Positions 1 to 8,722 of a stretch of 64,000 nt of DNA are shown here, in pieces (position 1 is the stretch's first letter; each line of letters begins with the position of its first letter). The notes under the pieces are model-generated. The model saw only the letters and a program-made list of their open reading frames with translations, had not been told where the DNA came from and searched no databases. Made by a program: the position numbers and the translations under genes. This stretch comes from Aminivibrio pyruvatiphilus. Its GTDB lineage: Bacteria; Synergistota; Synergistia; Synergistales; Aminobacteriaceae. Location of the stretch: assembly GCF_004366815.1 (NCBI RefSeq), contig NZ_SORI01000001.1, positions 124,001-188,000 of the forward strand, given 5' to 3'.

Positions 1-7
1 GTCCGAT

Positions 8-478
8 ATGGCCAAGAAAATTTTCGATCATTTTGAAGAGATTCTCGGATCGCTGATCCTCATGGTGATGGCGGTGATCACCTTCGCCAACGTCATCACC
101 AGGTACTTTATCTTCCAGGCGCTGGCGTTCACCGAGGAGGTCACCATCAACCTCTTCGTCTGGCTCGTCATGCTGGGCACGGCCATCGCCTTCAAAAAGG
201 GAACGAACCTCAGCATGACCTTCATCTACGACCTTCTTCCCCGAAAAGGGAAAAAAGCCTGCTTCTTCATCGGCACGATCATGTCCCTGGTGTTTTTCGC
301 CCTTCTTGCCTATCTCGGGTATCTCGAGGTCGTTGATGAAATCGACCTCGGCGTGACCACCGAATCCCTGGCGATTCCCGTGTATTACTACACCATTGCC
401 CTGCCGGTCTTTTCCGTCCTTATTTTTGTGCGCATCGTGCAGGCGGCTCTTGCGACCATCCGCAGGAACGAATTTTAG
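8..478 (+). CDS. TRAP transporter small permease (DctQ family)
   Basis: The 156-residue protein has four hydrophobic segments (about residues 12-32, 42-60, 82-104 and 125-148), the size and topology of the small membrane subunit of tripartite ATP-independent periplasmic transporters. In this family it pairs with the large DctM-type permease and a periplasmic binding protein to import organic acids with a sodium or proton gradient. The DctM-type gene follows 12 bases downstream behind a GGAGGG ribosome site, so the two are one operon. No binding protein is visible, and it probably lies just upstream of the window. The ATG at 8 is the first in-frame start here, but the true start cannot be tested because only seven bases precede it. 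Confidence 0.9.
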   Translation: MAKKIFDHFEEILGSLILMVMAVITFANVITRYFIFQALAFTEEVTINLFVWLVMLGTAIAFKKGTNLSMTFIYDLLPRKGKKACFFIGTIMSLVFFALLAYLGYLEVVDEIDLGVTTESLAIPVYYYTIALPVFSVLIFVRIVQAALATIRRNEF

Positions 479-490
479 GAGGGACGAGAG

Positions 491-1789
491 ATGGAGTCTT
501 TGATCCGCGAACCCGCATTCTGGACGATCGTCCTTTTCATCCTGCCGCTCCTGCTCAGGGTTCCCATCGCGGTGGCCCTCGGCATGGGAACCATTTTCGT
601 TGTCTGGAACTGGAACATGGGGTACCAGATGCTGTCCTACAGCTTTTTCGCCGGCATCGCGAAATTTCCCCTCCTGGCGATACCCTTCTTCATCCTCGCC
701 GGGGTCATCATGGAAAAAGTCGGCATCGCCGAACGGATCATCAACCTCATCAAGCAGCTCGTGGGTGACATGACCGGCGGCCTTGCCGTGGCAACAGTCA
801 TAGTGGCTGCCTTCTGGGGCGCCGTGAGCGGCTCGGGTCCCGCGACGGTGGCGGCTCTCGGCCTCATCCTTATTCCCGGCATGGCCGAGGCGGGATACGA
901 CAAGGCCTTCGCTGCCGCCACGGTCTCTGTGGCTTCGGGGCTGGCCATCATCATTCCCCCGAGCATTTCCTTCATCGTCTACGGCGACATCATGCAGCAG
1001 TCGGTAGGAACCCTCTTCGCGGCGGGCGTCATTCCGGGCATCGTGGTGGCGTGCTGTCTCTGCGTGGCGGTCTACCTTGTCAGCAGGAAGCGGGGCTACC
1101 GGGGCGAGCCCAGAGGAAGCGCATCCGTGGTACTGAAGTCTCTCAGGGACGCCTTCTGGGGCCTGTTTACACCCGTCATCATTCTCGGCGGCATCTACGG
1201 CGGCGTCTTCACTCCCACCGAGGCCGCGGCTGTGGCGGTCTTTTACGGCCTCTTCGTCGGCGTGTTCATATACCGGACGCTCACCTTCCGGGTGCTCTAC
1301 GAGATCCTTGCCGAGACCGTGGCGGGAACCTCGGTGGTCATGATCGTGGTCACCTGCGCAGGCCTCTATTCATGGCTCGGCGCCACGGTGGGACTCATCG
1401 ACAAGGTGGCGGCCGTACTGCTCGGCATCTCGGAGAATCCCGCGGTCATCCTCCTGATGATCAACATCATCCTTCTTTTCGCCGGCATGCTCCTCGACGC
1501 CATTTCCATCGCCTATGTCTTCCTGCCCATCCTGGCCCCCATCATTGTGATCTTCGGGTGGGATCCCATCTGGTTCGGCGTCATGATGACCATCAACATG
1601 GCCATCGGGCAGGTGACGCCCCCCGTGGCGGTCAACCTCTTCGTGGGTGCCCGGATCAGCGGCCTGACCATGGAGCAGATCAGCAGGCCCGCGGTTCCCA
1701 TGCTCATCGCGACTGTAATCGCACTCGTCATCATCACCGCGTTCCCGGGGATCACGCTCTTCCTTCCCAGGCTCATGGGGATGATGTAG
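491..1789 (+). CDS. TRAP transporter large permease (DctM family)
   Basis: The 432-residue, very hydrophobic protein has roughly eleven to twelve membrane segments, the usual length for DctM subunits. The stretch GAVSGSGPATVAALG (about residues 111-125) is the typical glycine- and serine-rich DctM signature, and GQVTPPVAVNLF lies near the C-terminus. It forms the ion-coupled channel of the TRAP importer together with the preceding small permease. Substrate is not deducible from the permease. Its position ahead of 2-oxoacid dehydrogenase subunits suggests a carboxylate that feeds that complex, which is inference. A GGAGGG site lies just before the ATG. Confidence 0.95.
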   Translation: MESLIREPAFWTIVLFILPLLLRVPIAVALGMGTIFVVWNWNMGYQMLSYSFFAGIAKFPLLAIPFFILAGVIMEKVGIAERIINLIKQLVGDMTGGLAVATVIVAAFWGAVSGSGPATVAALGLILIPGMAEAGYDKAFAAATVSVASGLAIIIPPSISFIVYGDIMQQSVGTLFAAGVIPGIVVACCLCVAVYLVSRKRGYRGEPRGSASVVLKSLRDAFWGLFTPVIILGGIYGGVFTPTEAAAVAVFYGLFVGVFIYRTLTFRVLYEILAETVAGTSVVMIVVTCAGLYSWLGATVGLIDKVAAVLLGISENPAVILLMINIILLFAGMLLDAISIAYVFLPILAPIIVIFGWDPIWFGVMMTINMAIGQVTPPVAVNLFVGARISGLTMEQISRPAVPMLIATVIALVIITAFPGITLFLPRLMGMM

Positions 1790-1858
1790 GCAGTATGTTC
1801 GTACACAGCGTTCCGATCTGTGCGCTTTAGCGCCGTTCTCCAGAAGGAGGGTTCAACA

Positions 1859-3175
1859 ATGGCAACACCGGTAACCATGCCCAAGCTCGGGCTGACCATG
1901 AACACGGGGGTGATCTCCCGGTGGAACAAAAAGGAGGGGGAATCCGTCGCGAAGGGCGAGATCCTTATGGTGGTCGCCACGGACAAGCTGACTTTCGATG
2001 TGGTGTCCCCTGAAGCTGGTACCCTGCTGCGGATCGTCGTCCCTGAAGGAAAGGACGTCCCCGTGGGGGAAGTTCTCGCCTATCTCGGACAGGCCGGTGA
2101 GGCCGTTTCCGGAGTCGCGGCTCCTGAAGCGGCAGGAACCGCCCCTGCGGCGCCAACGTCTGTCGCTTCGGCGGAGAAGGCTTCTTCCCGCAGCGCCGCC
2201 CTGCCCGCAGGACTGAGGGCCACACCCCTGGCCCGGAAAATCGCCAGGGAAGAGGGCATCGATCTTTCGGCTGTTGCCGGCTCGGGGCCGGAGGGAAGAA
2301 TTGTCCGGAAGGACGTGGAAGCTTTCGCAGCTTCCGCCCCGGAGAGCAGAAAGATCAAGACCAGCCCGGCGGCCGCGAAAGCCGCTGCGGATCTCGGCGT
2401 GGACGTTTCCTCCATAGCCGCGGACGGACGGGTCATGAAAGCCGACGTCCTGAAGGCCGCATCTCCTGCTTCCGTCAAGGCTGCTCCCAAGGATGTCCGC
2501 CTTCCCCTGACACCCATGCGGAAGGTCATCGCTGAGCGCATGAGCCTGAGCAAGGCCACCATCCCCTCCGTGGCCTACGATATGGATGTGGATTTCACAG
2601 CCCTCGCCGAATTCCGGGCGAAGGTGAAGGCCGAAGGAGCAAAGCGGGGTGTCAAAATCTCCTACAACCATATCCTCATGAAGATCTGCGCGGCGGCAGT
2701 GAAGGACGTCCCCCTGGCGAACTCCTCCTTTGACGGAGACGCCATCGTTCTTCACGGAAACGTGAACATCGGCCTTGCCGTGGCGGTGGACGGAGGGCTT
2801 CTCGTTCCCAACGTGAAGGCGGTGCAGGAGAAGAGCCTCCTCGAGGTGGCCGAAGAGACCGAACGGCTCGTGGATCAGGCGAGGTCCGGAAAGCTGGCCC
2901 TGGAAGACATGCAGGGCGGAACCTTCACCATTACGAATCTCGGAATGTTCGGGACGAAAAGCTTCACCCCCATCGTCAACCCGCCGGAGGCGTGCATCCT
3001 CGGCGTGAACACCATCACTGAAAAGCCCGTGGCGGTGGACGGGGCAGTGGTCATCCGGCCCATGTCCGTGCTCTCCCTGGTGGCTGACCACAGGATCCTC
3101 GACGGCGCCGAAGCCGCCCGGTTCCTCGCCAGGGTCAGGGAACTGGCGGAAAACCCCTGGCTTCTTCTTCTGTAG
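1859..3175 (+). CDS. Dihydrolipoamide acyltransferase (E2) of a 2-oxoacid or acetoin dehydrogenase complex
   Basis: The 438-residue protein transfers acyl groups from a lipoyl arm to CoA. The lipoyl domain occupies residues 1-76, with the modified lysine K43 in the context ATDKLTF. Two consecutive peripheral-subunit-binding-like modules follow, at about 121-156 and 168-200. The catalytic domain ends with the HRILDG motif (H411, D415). The ATG at 1859 is chosen because AGAAGGAGGG precedes it at 8-10 bases and the protein then begins directly with the lipoyl domain; an earlier ATG at 1820 would add 13 unrelated residues. E1 genes are not in the window. The E3 gene follows after a terminator-like hairpin. 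Acetoin, pyruvate or branched-chain 2-oxoacids are all possible substrates. Confidence 0.92.
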   Translation: MATPVTMPKLGLTMNTGVISRWNKKEGESVAKGEILMVVATDKLTFDVVSPEAGTLLRIVVPEGKDVPVGEVLAYLGQAGEAVSGVAAPEAAGTAPAAPTSVASAEKASSRSAALPAGLRATPLARKIAREEGIDLSAVAGSGPEGRIVRKDVEAFAASAPESRKIKTSPAAAKAAADLGVDVSSIAADGRVMKADVLKAASPASVKAAPKDVRLPLTPMRKVIAERMSLSKATIPSVAYDMDVDFTALAEFRAKVKAEGAKRGVKISYNHILMKICAAAVKDVPLANSSFDGDAIVLHGNVNIGLAVAVDGGLLVPNVKAVQEKSLLEVAEETERLVDQARSGKLALEDMQGGTFTITNLGMFGTKSFTPIVNPPEACILGVNTITEKPVAVDGAVVIRPMSVLSLVADHRILDGAEAARFLARVRELAENPWLLLL

Positions 3176-3199
3176 GCCGGGAGGACGAAATGCGGATTG

Positions 3200-3235
3200 C
3201 CCGGCGGGAGATATAGCGTCCCGCCGGGTTTTTTT
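3200..3235 (+). terminator. Intrinsic terminator or attenuator between E2 and E3 genes
   Basis: A perfect 10-bp stem (CCCGGCGGGA at 3200-3209 with TCCCGCCGGG at 3219-3228), a 9-base loop and seven consecutive T (3229-3235). It lies between two genes that should act in the same complex, so it more likely lowers E3 transcription than ends the operon. It also shows that the E3 start must be downstream of it. Confidence 0.85.
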
Positions 3236-3262
3236 ATTGAACAGAACGGGAGGTTTTTAGAA

Positions 3263-4990
3263 ATGGCTGTTGTGACGATGCCCAAGCTGGGCCTGACGAT
3301 GAACGAAGGGACGGTCTCCCGGTGGAACAAAAAGGTTGGGGACCGGGTGGAGAAGGGGGAAATCCTTCTCGTGGTGGCGACGGACAAGCTGACCTTCGAG
3401 GTGGAGGCCAACGAATCCGGCGTGCTGTCCGAGATACTGGTCAGGGAAGGGGACGCCGCCGCCGTGTCGGCTCCCATAGCCCGGATCGGCGAAGGGGAGA
3501 CGGGAGATGTTCCGGTGACCGATCCCCACTCTCCCGATGAGGAAAAAACACTTCCGAAGGCCGTTCCGGCCGCTGCACAGGCTGCCCCCGCCGGCACGAA
3601 GAGGGTGGCGGTCATCGGCGGCGGTCCTGGAGGGTATGTGGCGGCCATCCGGGCGGCCCAGCTCGGTGCCGAGGTCACCCTCATCGAAAAAGGCGCCCTC
3701 GGCGGCGTGTGCCTCAACGTGGGGTGCATTCCCACCAAGGTGCTCCTCCATACAGCGGAAGCCTACACAGCGGCGAAGGAAGGAGCCCTCATAGGGCTCC
3801 GGGCGGAGAACGTCTCCGTGGACTGGAGCGGTCTCATGGCGCGAAAGAAGGCCGTGGTGGAAACCCTTGTAGGCGGCGTGGGCACCCTCATGGCGAGCAA
3901 CGGGATCACCGTCCTCCGGGGAACGGCCTCCTTCGCCTCCGCCAAAGAGATCGACGTGGCCCTCAACGATGGCGGGAAGATGACGGTCAGGGCGGACGCC
4001 GTCATTGTCGCCACCGGTTCCGAACCTGCGGTTCCCCCCATTCCGGGCTTCGACCTGGAGGGGGTCATCACGAGCACCGAAGCCCTCTCCCTCGACGGTC
4101 TGCCGGAATCGGTGGTCCTCGTGGGCGGCGGCGTCATCGGCATGGAATTCGCCTCCATCTTTTCCACCTTCGGGGTGAAGGTTACCGTGGTGGAAATGCT
4201 CCCCGAGATTCTTCCCATGATCGACGGCGAGATAGTTTCGATCCTGAAAGGGGTCCTTTTGAGGAAGGGCGTTGTCTTCCACACCTCCTCGAAGGTGACG
4301 GCAGTGGAGAAGAAGGGAAAGAAGCTGGCGGTTTCCGTGGAGACCCCCGAAGGCAAGGCGGTCCTCGAGGCGGAGAAGGTTCTCGTCTCCGTGGGGCGCC
4401 GCCCGGTGACGAAGGGACTCGGCCTGGAATCCATCGGCGTCGCCGTGGAGCGGGGCCGCATAAAGACGGACAAAAGAATGGAGACGGCCGTGAAGGGCGT
4501 CTACGCCATCGGCGACTGCGCCTCGCCCATCATGCTGGCCCACGTGGCCTCCCGGGAGGGAGAGGTGGCGGCGGAGAACATTCTGGGGCACACGGTCGAA
4601 ATGGATTACAAGACCGTCCCGAGCGCCGTTTACACCGCTCCGGAAATCGCTTCAGTGGGACTTTCCGAGAAGGAGGCCCTGGAGAAGGGATTCCGGGTGA
4701 AGGTCGGCCGGTTCCCCCTCATGGCCAACGGAAAGAGCCTTATCATGAACGAGACCGACGGCATGGTGAAGTACGTGGTGGACGAAAAATACGACGAGAT
4801 CCTCGGGGTGCACCTCATCGGGCCCAGGGCCACGGACCTCATCGTGGAGGGAGCCCTGGCACTCCGTCTCGAGGCCACCGTGGACGAAATCCTGACCACA
4901 GTCCACGCCCACCCCACCGTGGGGGAGGCCCTGCTCGAAGGGGCCATGGCGGTCCGGGGGCAGGCCCTGTCGCTGCCGAAAAAGGCATAA
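3263..4990 (+). CDS. lpdA: Dihydrolipoamide dehydrogenase (E3) with N-terminal lipoyl domain
   Basis: The 575-residue flavoprotein re-oxidises dihydrolipoamide with NAD. An extra lipoyl domain fills residues 1-77 (K42 in ATDKLTF) and is nearly identical in its first residues to that of the E2. An alanine- and proline-rich linker leads to the enzyme proper: FAD motif GGGPGG near 114, redox disulfide GGVCLNVGCIPTK (C150, C155), second dinucleotide fold near 290, and the C-terminal His-Glu pair in HPTVGEAL (H about 550). The ATG at 3263 has GGGAGG at 3248-3253 and follows the terminator; an upstream in-frame start at 3197 lies inside that hairpin region. E3 proteins with their own lipoyl domain are known from acetoin and pyruvate complexes of anaerobes. 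Confidence 0.95.
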   Translation: MAVVTMPKLGLTMNEGTVSRWNKKVGDRVEKGEILLVVATDKLTFEVEANESGVLSEILVREGDAAAVSAPIARIGEGETGDVPVTDPHSPDEEKTLPKAVPAAAQAAPAGTKRVAVIGGGPGGYVAAIRAAQLGAEVTLIEKGALGGVCLNVGCIPTKVLLHTAEAYTAAKEGALIGLRAENVSVDWSGLMARKKAVVETLVGGVGTLMASNGITVLRGTASFASAKEIDVALNDGGKMTVRADAVIVATGSEPAVPPIPGFDLEGVITSTEALSLDGLPESVVLVGGGVIGMEFASIFSTFGVKVTVVEMLPEILPMIDGEIVSILKGVLLRKGVVFHTSSKVTAVEKKGKKLAVSVETPEGKAVLEAEKVLVSVGRRPVTKGLGLESIGVAVERGRIKTDKRMETAVKGVYAIGDCASPIMLAHVASREGEVAAENILGHTVEMDYKTVPSAVYTAPEIASVGLSEKEALEKGFRVKVGRFPLMANGKSLIMNETDGMVKYVVDEKYDEILGVHLIGPRATDLIVEGALALRLEATVDEILTTVHAHPTVGEALLEGAMAVRGQALSLPKKA

Positions 4991-4994
4991 GCCG

Positions 4995-5023
4995 CTGGGG
5001 CGGCCCGTCAGGGGCCGCCCCAG
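4995..5023. terminator. Hairpin between convergent E3 and lipoate ligase genes
   Basis: A 12-bp perfect inverted repeat (CTGGGGCGGCCC at 4995-5006 with GGGCCGCCCCAG at 5012-5023) and a 5-base loop sit between the convergent gene ends. No run of T follows on either strand, so its role as a terminator is uncertain. Confidence 0.45.
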
Positions 5024-5052
5024 TTCGCAAAATCTAACCGCAGTTTTTCGCC

Positions 5053-6033
5053 TTACCCGAAAAGAAAGGCCAGGAATTCCTCCAGGTCCGCTCCCCGGAA
5101 GAACCGGTCAAGCTGAACGGCGGAAAGGCGCTCCCGGAGGTCCTCCTTCCGGAACGGACAGCCTGCCAGAAATGTTTCCAGCTCCTCCCGGTTTTCCACC
5201 CCGAAAAAGTCGCCGAAGAACCGTGCTTCGGCTAGAATTCCGTCCTTCACGTTCAGCAGCGCCTCCACCTTTCCCCAGGGGAAGCGGCGGACCTTCCTCT
5301 CGGTGTACTCCGGGGACTCTCCCCAGTTCCATTCCCAGGTGGCGTACTTCGTATCCCTGAGCGTTCCGACGGCCACGATCTCGTCCGGGGAGAGGGGGCG
5401 CTGCTCCGTTCCCGACAGGGAGTCCCGGAGGGCGGCGATGAACTCCGCCATGGAGAGTTTCACCGGGAGATGGGGGAGGATGTTGGTCACGCGGCTTCTC
5501 ACGGACTTGAACCCCTTGGAGGTGAACTTCTCCTCGTCCACGGCGAGGGCCTGACCGAGAACGGAAAGGTCCGAGTCGAAGAGGAGAGTTCCGTGGTGGA
5601 GGAGCCGCCGTTTGTCCATGTGCTGGGCGCTCCCCGAAAACTTCTGCCCGTCGATGGCCAGGTCGTTCCTGCTGTTGAACTCGGCCGTCACGCCGAGTTT
5701 TTTCAGGGCCCGAACCACGGGCATGGCGTGCCGGGCGAAGTCGAAGGGGGTGCCTTCGTCGTTGGGGACGATGAAGGTGTAATTCAGGTTTCCCAGGTCG
5801 TGGTAGACCGCCCCTCCGCCGGAGATCCTCCGGACGACCCGGATTCCCCGCTCCTCCACGAAGGCCCGGTTCACCTCCTGGGCGGTGTTCTGGAACCGCC
5901 CCACGATGATGGAAGGTTCGTTCTGCCAGAGCAGGAAGTAGCCGGGGTGTCCCCCGTCCACGGTCCGGTAGAGGTGCTCCTCCATGGCCAGGTTGAATGC
6001 GGGGTCGTGGCTCTGCCCCTCGATGTAGTACAT
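5053..6033 (-). CDS. lplA: Lipoate-protein ligase A
   Basis: The 326-residue enzyme activates lipoate with ATP and attaches it to lipoyl-domain lysines. Diagnostic elements are RRISGGG (residues 68-74), the catalytic-lysine region GQKFSGSAQ (K131) and LNYTF (83-87). The length is close to that of E. coli LplA (about 338), and the small C-terminal domain is present. Translation starts at the ATG ending at 6033, behind GAGAGGAGAG. It converges on the E2/E3 genes, both of which encode lipoyl domains, so it very probably lipoylates them. Nothing in the sequence separates free lipoate from octanoate as its preferred substrate. Confidence 0.93.
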   Translation of the reverse strand: MYYIEGQSHDPAFNLAMEEHLYRTVDGGHPGYFLLWQNEPSIIVGRFQNTAQEVNRAFVEERGIRVVRRISGGGAVYHDLGNLNYTFIVPNDEGTPFDFARHAMPVVRALKKLGVTAEFNSRNDLAIDGQKFSGSAQHMDKRRLLHHGTLLFDSDLSVLGQALAVDEEKFTSKGFKSVRSRVTNILPHLPVKLSMAEFIAALRDSLSGTEQRPLSPDEIVAVGTLRDTKYATWEWNWGESPEYTERKVRRFPWGKVEALLNVKDGILAEARFFGDFFGVENREELETFLAGCPFRKEDLRERLSAVQLDRFFRGADLEEFLAFLFG

Positions 6034-6075
6034 TCGATTCTCTCCTCTCGTCCATTCCTATTTTCCAGCATGGAA

Positions 6076-6205
6076 GCTGAGGGAGGGTTGCCGGGCACAG
6101 CGCCCGGGGCAGGAAACCGACAGGGATGTCGGTTTCAGGCGCAGTTGTCACGGATGACAATGTGCGCCGTCGGCCCAAGCGAGCACCGGTAACGCTCCCC
6201 GCAGC
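6076..6205 (+). repeat. Dispersed foldback repeat, copy A (double-hairpin centre)
   Basis: One of four copies in the window. The left arm (from about 6076, containing GCCGGGCACAGCGCCCGG) and the right arm (6171-6205, with CCCAAGCGAGCACCGG) are imperfectly self-complementary. The centre at 6113-6168 holds two small hairpins: GAAACCGACA pairing with TGTCGGTTTC, and TTGTCA pairing with TGACAA. The same centre occurs in copy C at 26.3 kb. It fills most of the gap between the divergent lipoate ligase and metallo-hydrolase genes. Function unknown; it is non-coding. Confidence 0.85.
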
Positions 6206-6291
6206 CCGGTGGTTCTGATGAAAAAACCTCTTGCCAGAAAGGCCGGCAGGCTTCATTATACAAAATATCCTGCAATGGAGGTGGTGCCGAA

Positions 6292-7164
6292 ATGCTTGAT
6301 TCCCTTGAAATTCTCACGCTGGTGGAGGATTCCGTGCCCATGCACGGTCCCTTCGTCGCCGAACACGGCCTGTCCTTCCTTCTGACCGGAAAGAAGAACG
6401 GCACAATCGTCCGGGGGCTTCTGGACGTGGGGCAGAGCCCCGAGGTGCTCTCCCACAACATGAAGGGCCTCGGGATCCGCCCCGAATCCATCGATTTCCT
6501 CGTCCTCTCCCACTGCCATTACGACCATACCGGCGGTGTGGCGAAGTTCGTCGCCTCCACCGGAAAGGCCAATTTTCCCGTGGTGGCCCACCCGGCCCTG
6601 TTCCGCCCCCATTTCAAGGCGGATCCCGTCCTGTCCTCCAAGGGGATCCAGACCGGTGACGAGCGGGAAGCCATCGAGAAGGCCGGAGGCCGGCTGTTTC
6701 TCTCCTCCGACCCCTTTCCCCTGGCCGATGGCCTGGCCACTACGGGGCAGATTCCCCGGGTGACCGGCTATGAAGGTCCCGGAAAGGCCTTTCTCACCCT
6801 GGAGGACGGCAGGGTGGCCCCTGACTCCCTTCCCGACGACATGGGCATCACCGCCAGGGTGAAAGGAAAGGGAGTGGTGGTGGTGGCGGGCTGCAGCCAC
6901 TCGGGGATCGTGAACATACTCAAAAGGGTCCGGGAGCTGTACCCCGACGAGCCCGTGGAAGGCGTCGCGGGGGGGCTTCACCTGGTCAACGGATCCGAAG
7001 AGAAGATGGAGAAGACCCTGGAGGGCATCCGGGAGATCGGGCCGAAATGGATCGCCGCGGGGCACTGCACGGGATTCCCCATGCAGGTCAAACTCTTCCA
7101 GGCCTTCGGGACGGCCTTCTCTCCCCTGTGCGTGGGAAAGAAATTCGTCGTCGAAGGAGCATAG
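6292..7164 (+). CDS. Metallo-beta-lactamase-fold hydrolase (MJ0301-like)
   Basis: The 290-residue protein has the metal-binding signature SHCHYDHTGG (H74, H76, D78, H79), a GCSHSGIVN motif near 200 and AGHCTG near the end. This pattern is typical of the subgroup related to archaeal 7,8-dihydropterin-6-methyl-4-(ribofuranosyl)aminobenzene 5'-phosphate synthase. In most bacteria the substrate of this subgroup is unknown, so a pterin role should not be assumed. Cytosolic, with no signal peptide. The ATG at 6292 follows a GGAGGTGG site. It is a single gene whose upstream region is occupied by foldback repeat copy A. Confidence 0.85.
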   Translation: MLDSLEILTLVEDSVPMHGPFVAEHGLSFLLTGKKNGTIVRGLLDVGQSPEVLSHNMKGLGIRPESIDFLVLSHCHYDHTGGVAKFVASTGKANFPVVAHPALFRPHFKADPVLSSKGIQTGDEREAIEKAGGRLFLSSDPFPLADGLATTGQIPRVTGYEGPGKAFLTLEDGRVAPDSLPDDMGITARVKGKGVVVVAGCSHSGIVNILKRVRELYPDEPVEGVAGGLHLVNGSEEKMEKTLEGIREIGPKWIAAGHCTGFPMQVKLFQAFGTAFSPLCVGKKFVVEGA

Positions 7165-7259
7165 AGAAGGAAGACCGCCTCTTTCAGTTATTTCCCGCTT
7201 TCAGACCGGTGCGGGGGACTGCCTGGCGGCCCTTCCTCCTCACCGGAATGTCCGGGCTG

Positions 7260-8030
7260 TCAGGCCAGCCCCAGGAGCCTTTCCTCCCGCTCCCTGCACC
7301 CTGATGCGGCGGCGAGCCTGGCAGCGTACGCCAGCCGCTCCGAAGTGAACCGGTCTCCCAGGGGCGCCGGCAGAGGGTAGGGCTGCCTCCGGGGAGGCAT
7401 AAACGGGGTGGACGCGGCCCGGAAGCTGACCTGGTCAGGCTGGGCGTTCCAGACCCTGCTGAAGATGCCGTAGAGCTCGAAACAGTCGCTGAGGCCGAAG
7501 TGGGCCAGGGGAGGTCCCAGCAGTTCCTCTGCATCCTCCGTGGCACCTGTGGGGGAGATGCCGCCCTTCACCCGGGCGGAAGCCTCTCCGAGCTTCGGCC
7601 ACTTCCAGCGGCCTCCCCGCTCCGGGCTTCCCGGAATCCGGCAGAATTCGGTGAGTCCCCTCATGGAGCACCACCATTTCCTTCCCCGGACCGCCTCGGG
7701 GGGAAGAAAGGAAATATCGAAGGACAGGTTGTGGACCACGATCCCCTCGGGGTTCCAGCCGTCCCAGAAGGCGGCCAGGCTTGTCCAGTCCTCCAGGAAA
7801 TGGGGCCCGTACTCCTCCTCCCGCCGGAAATGGCCGATCCTGCCCGGAGTGAGCCCGTGAACCGATTCCGTCCGGGGGTCGGGGCGCTCCTCGGAGTAAT
7901 AGAACCGGTTGAAAAAATCCAGGATCCGTCCGTCCCCCGTGAAGACGATGGACGACGCGGAAACGGCGGATGCAGCCCGAAAGCCGTTGGTCTCAAGGTC
8001 GAAGACGGCGAACCTCCTGTCGGATGCCAT
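7260..8030 (-). CDS. DnaQ-like 3'-5' exonuclease
   Basis: The 256-residue protein begins with the Exo I motif FDLETNG (D11, E13) and has an Exo II-like HNLSFDISF segment. The usual Exo III histidine is not evident: the C-terminal acidic segment reads TGATEDAEE where HxxxxDA would be expected, so activity may be reduced or the family atypical. Such proteins resemble the proofreading subunit of DNA polymerase III and stand-alone exonucleases. The ATG at 8030 is preferred because AAGGAGAGG precedes it and the protein then starts at the exonuclease fold; an ATG at 8075 would add 15 residues. It is divergent from the uracil-DNA glycosylase gene. Confidence 0.75.
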   Translation of the reverse strand: MASDRRFAVFDLETNGFRAASAVSASSIVFTGDGRILDFFNRFYYSEERPDPRTESVHGLTPGRIGHFRREEEYGPHFLEDWTSLAAFWDGWNPEGIVVHNLSFDISFLPPEAVRGRKWWCSMRGLTEFCRIPGSPERGGRWKWPKLGEASARVKGGISPTGATEDAEELLGPPLAHFGLSDCFELYGIFSRVWNAQPDQVSFRAASTPFMPPRRQPYPLPAPLGDRFTSERLAYAARLAAASGCREREERLLGLA

Positions 8031-8122
8031 GGCGGATCCTCTCCTTGTGCAAAGCAGAATACCAGCCTCCCCCATGGTTCGCGGCGAGGCGGACCGGACT
8101 CTCCCGGCAGAGAGAGAAAGGA

Positions 8123-8722
8123 ATGACGATGATGTTCCATGAACCTTTTGATGAACTGCGGCGGAGAACCTCCGCCTGCACGGAATGTCCCCTCTCGGAG
8201 AAGCGCTCCAGGGCCGTTTTCGGCGAAGGGCCGGAAACGGCGGAGGTAATGCTGGTGGGCGAAGCTCCCGGCGCCACGGAGGACGAAACGGGCCGGCCGT
8301 TCTCCGGACGGTCGGGAAAACTCCTTACCTCCCTTCTTGAGGGGGAGGGGCTGTCCCGGGAGAAGATCTTCATCACCAACATGGTGAAATGCCGTCCTCC
8401 CGAAAACCGCCTTCCCGCCAGGGATGAGCTGGCTGCCTGCAGGCCCTTCCTGGCCGCCCAGGTCGCCCGGCTCCGGCCCCGGCTTCTCCTTTCCGTGGGC
8501 AATGTGCCGACACGGGCGTTCCTCTCCACCCGGGAGGGAATCAGCACGCTCCGGGGCAGGTTCCATACCTGTCTGTGGGAGGGGATTCCCCTGACGGTGC
8601 GTCCGCTCTTTCATCCCAGCTACCTCCTCAGAAACAGGAGCTTTGCGGAGGGCACGCCGGGACACAACACGGTGCAGGATATCCGGGAGATCCTTCGCTT
8701 TCTCGGCGACGCTATCCCCTGA
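8123..8722 (+). CDS. Uracil-DNA glycosylase, family 4 (iron-sulfur type)
   Basis: The roughly 199-residue enzyme removes uracil from DNA. It has the N-terminal CTEC pair (C19, C22) and further cysteines at CRPP and AACRPF that hold a 4Fe-4S cluster in this family. The catalytic block GEAPGATEDETGRPFSG and the C-terminal HPSYLLR are present. Three in-frame ATGs (8123, 8129, 8132) lie close together behind AGAGAAAGGA; ribosome-site spacing favours 8129 or 8132, and the difference is only two or three residues. The stop codon overlaps the 3' end of the convergent radical-SAM gene by 11 bases. Confidence 0.9.
   Translation: MTMMFHEPFDELRRRTSACTECPLSEKRSRAVFGEGPETAEVMLVGEAPGATEDETGRPFSGRSGKLLTSLLEGEGLSREKIFITNMVKCRPPENRLPARDELAACRPFLAAQVARLRPRLLLSVGNVPTRAFLSTREGISTLRGRFHTCLWEGIPLTVRPLFHPSYLLRNRSFAEGTPGHNTVQDIREILRFLGDAIP

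Noticed and set aside
1853-3091. Long minus-strand open frame opposite the E2 gene
   Set aside because: Shadow frame of GC-rich coding DNA; composition is dominated by H, G and R and no family motif is present.
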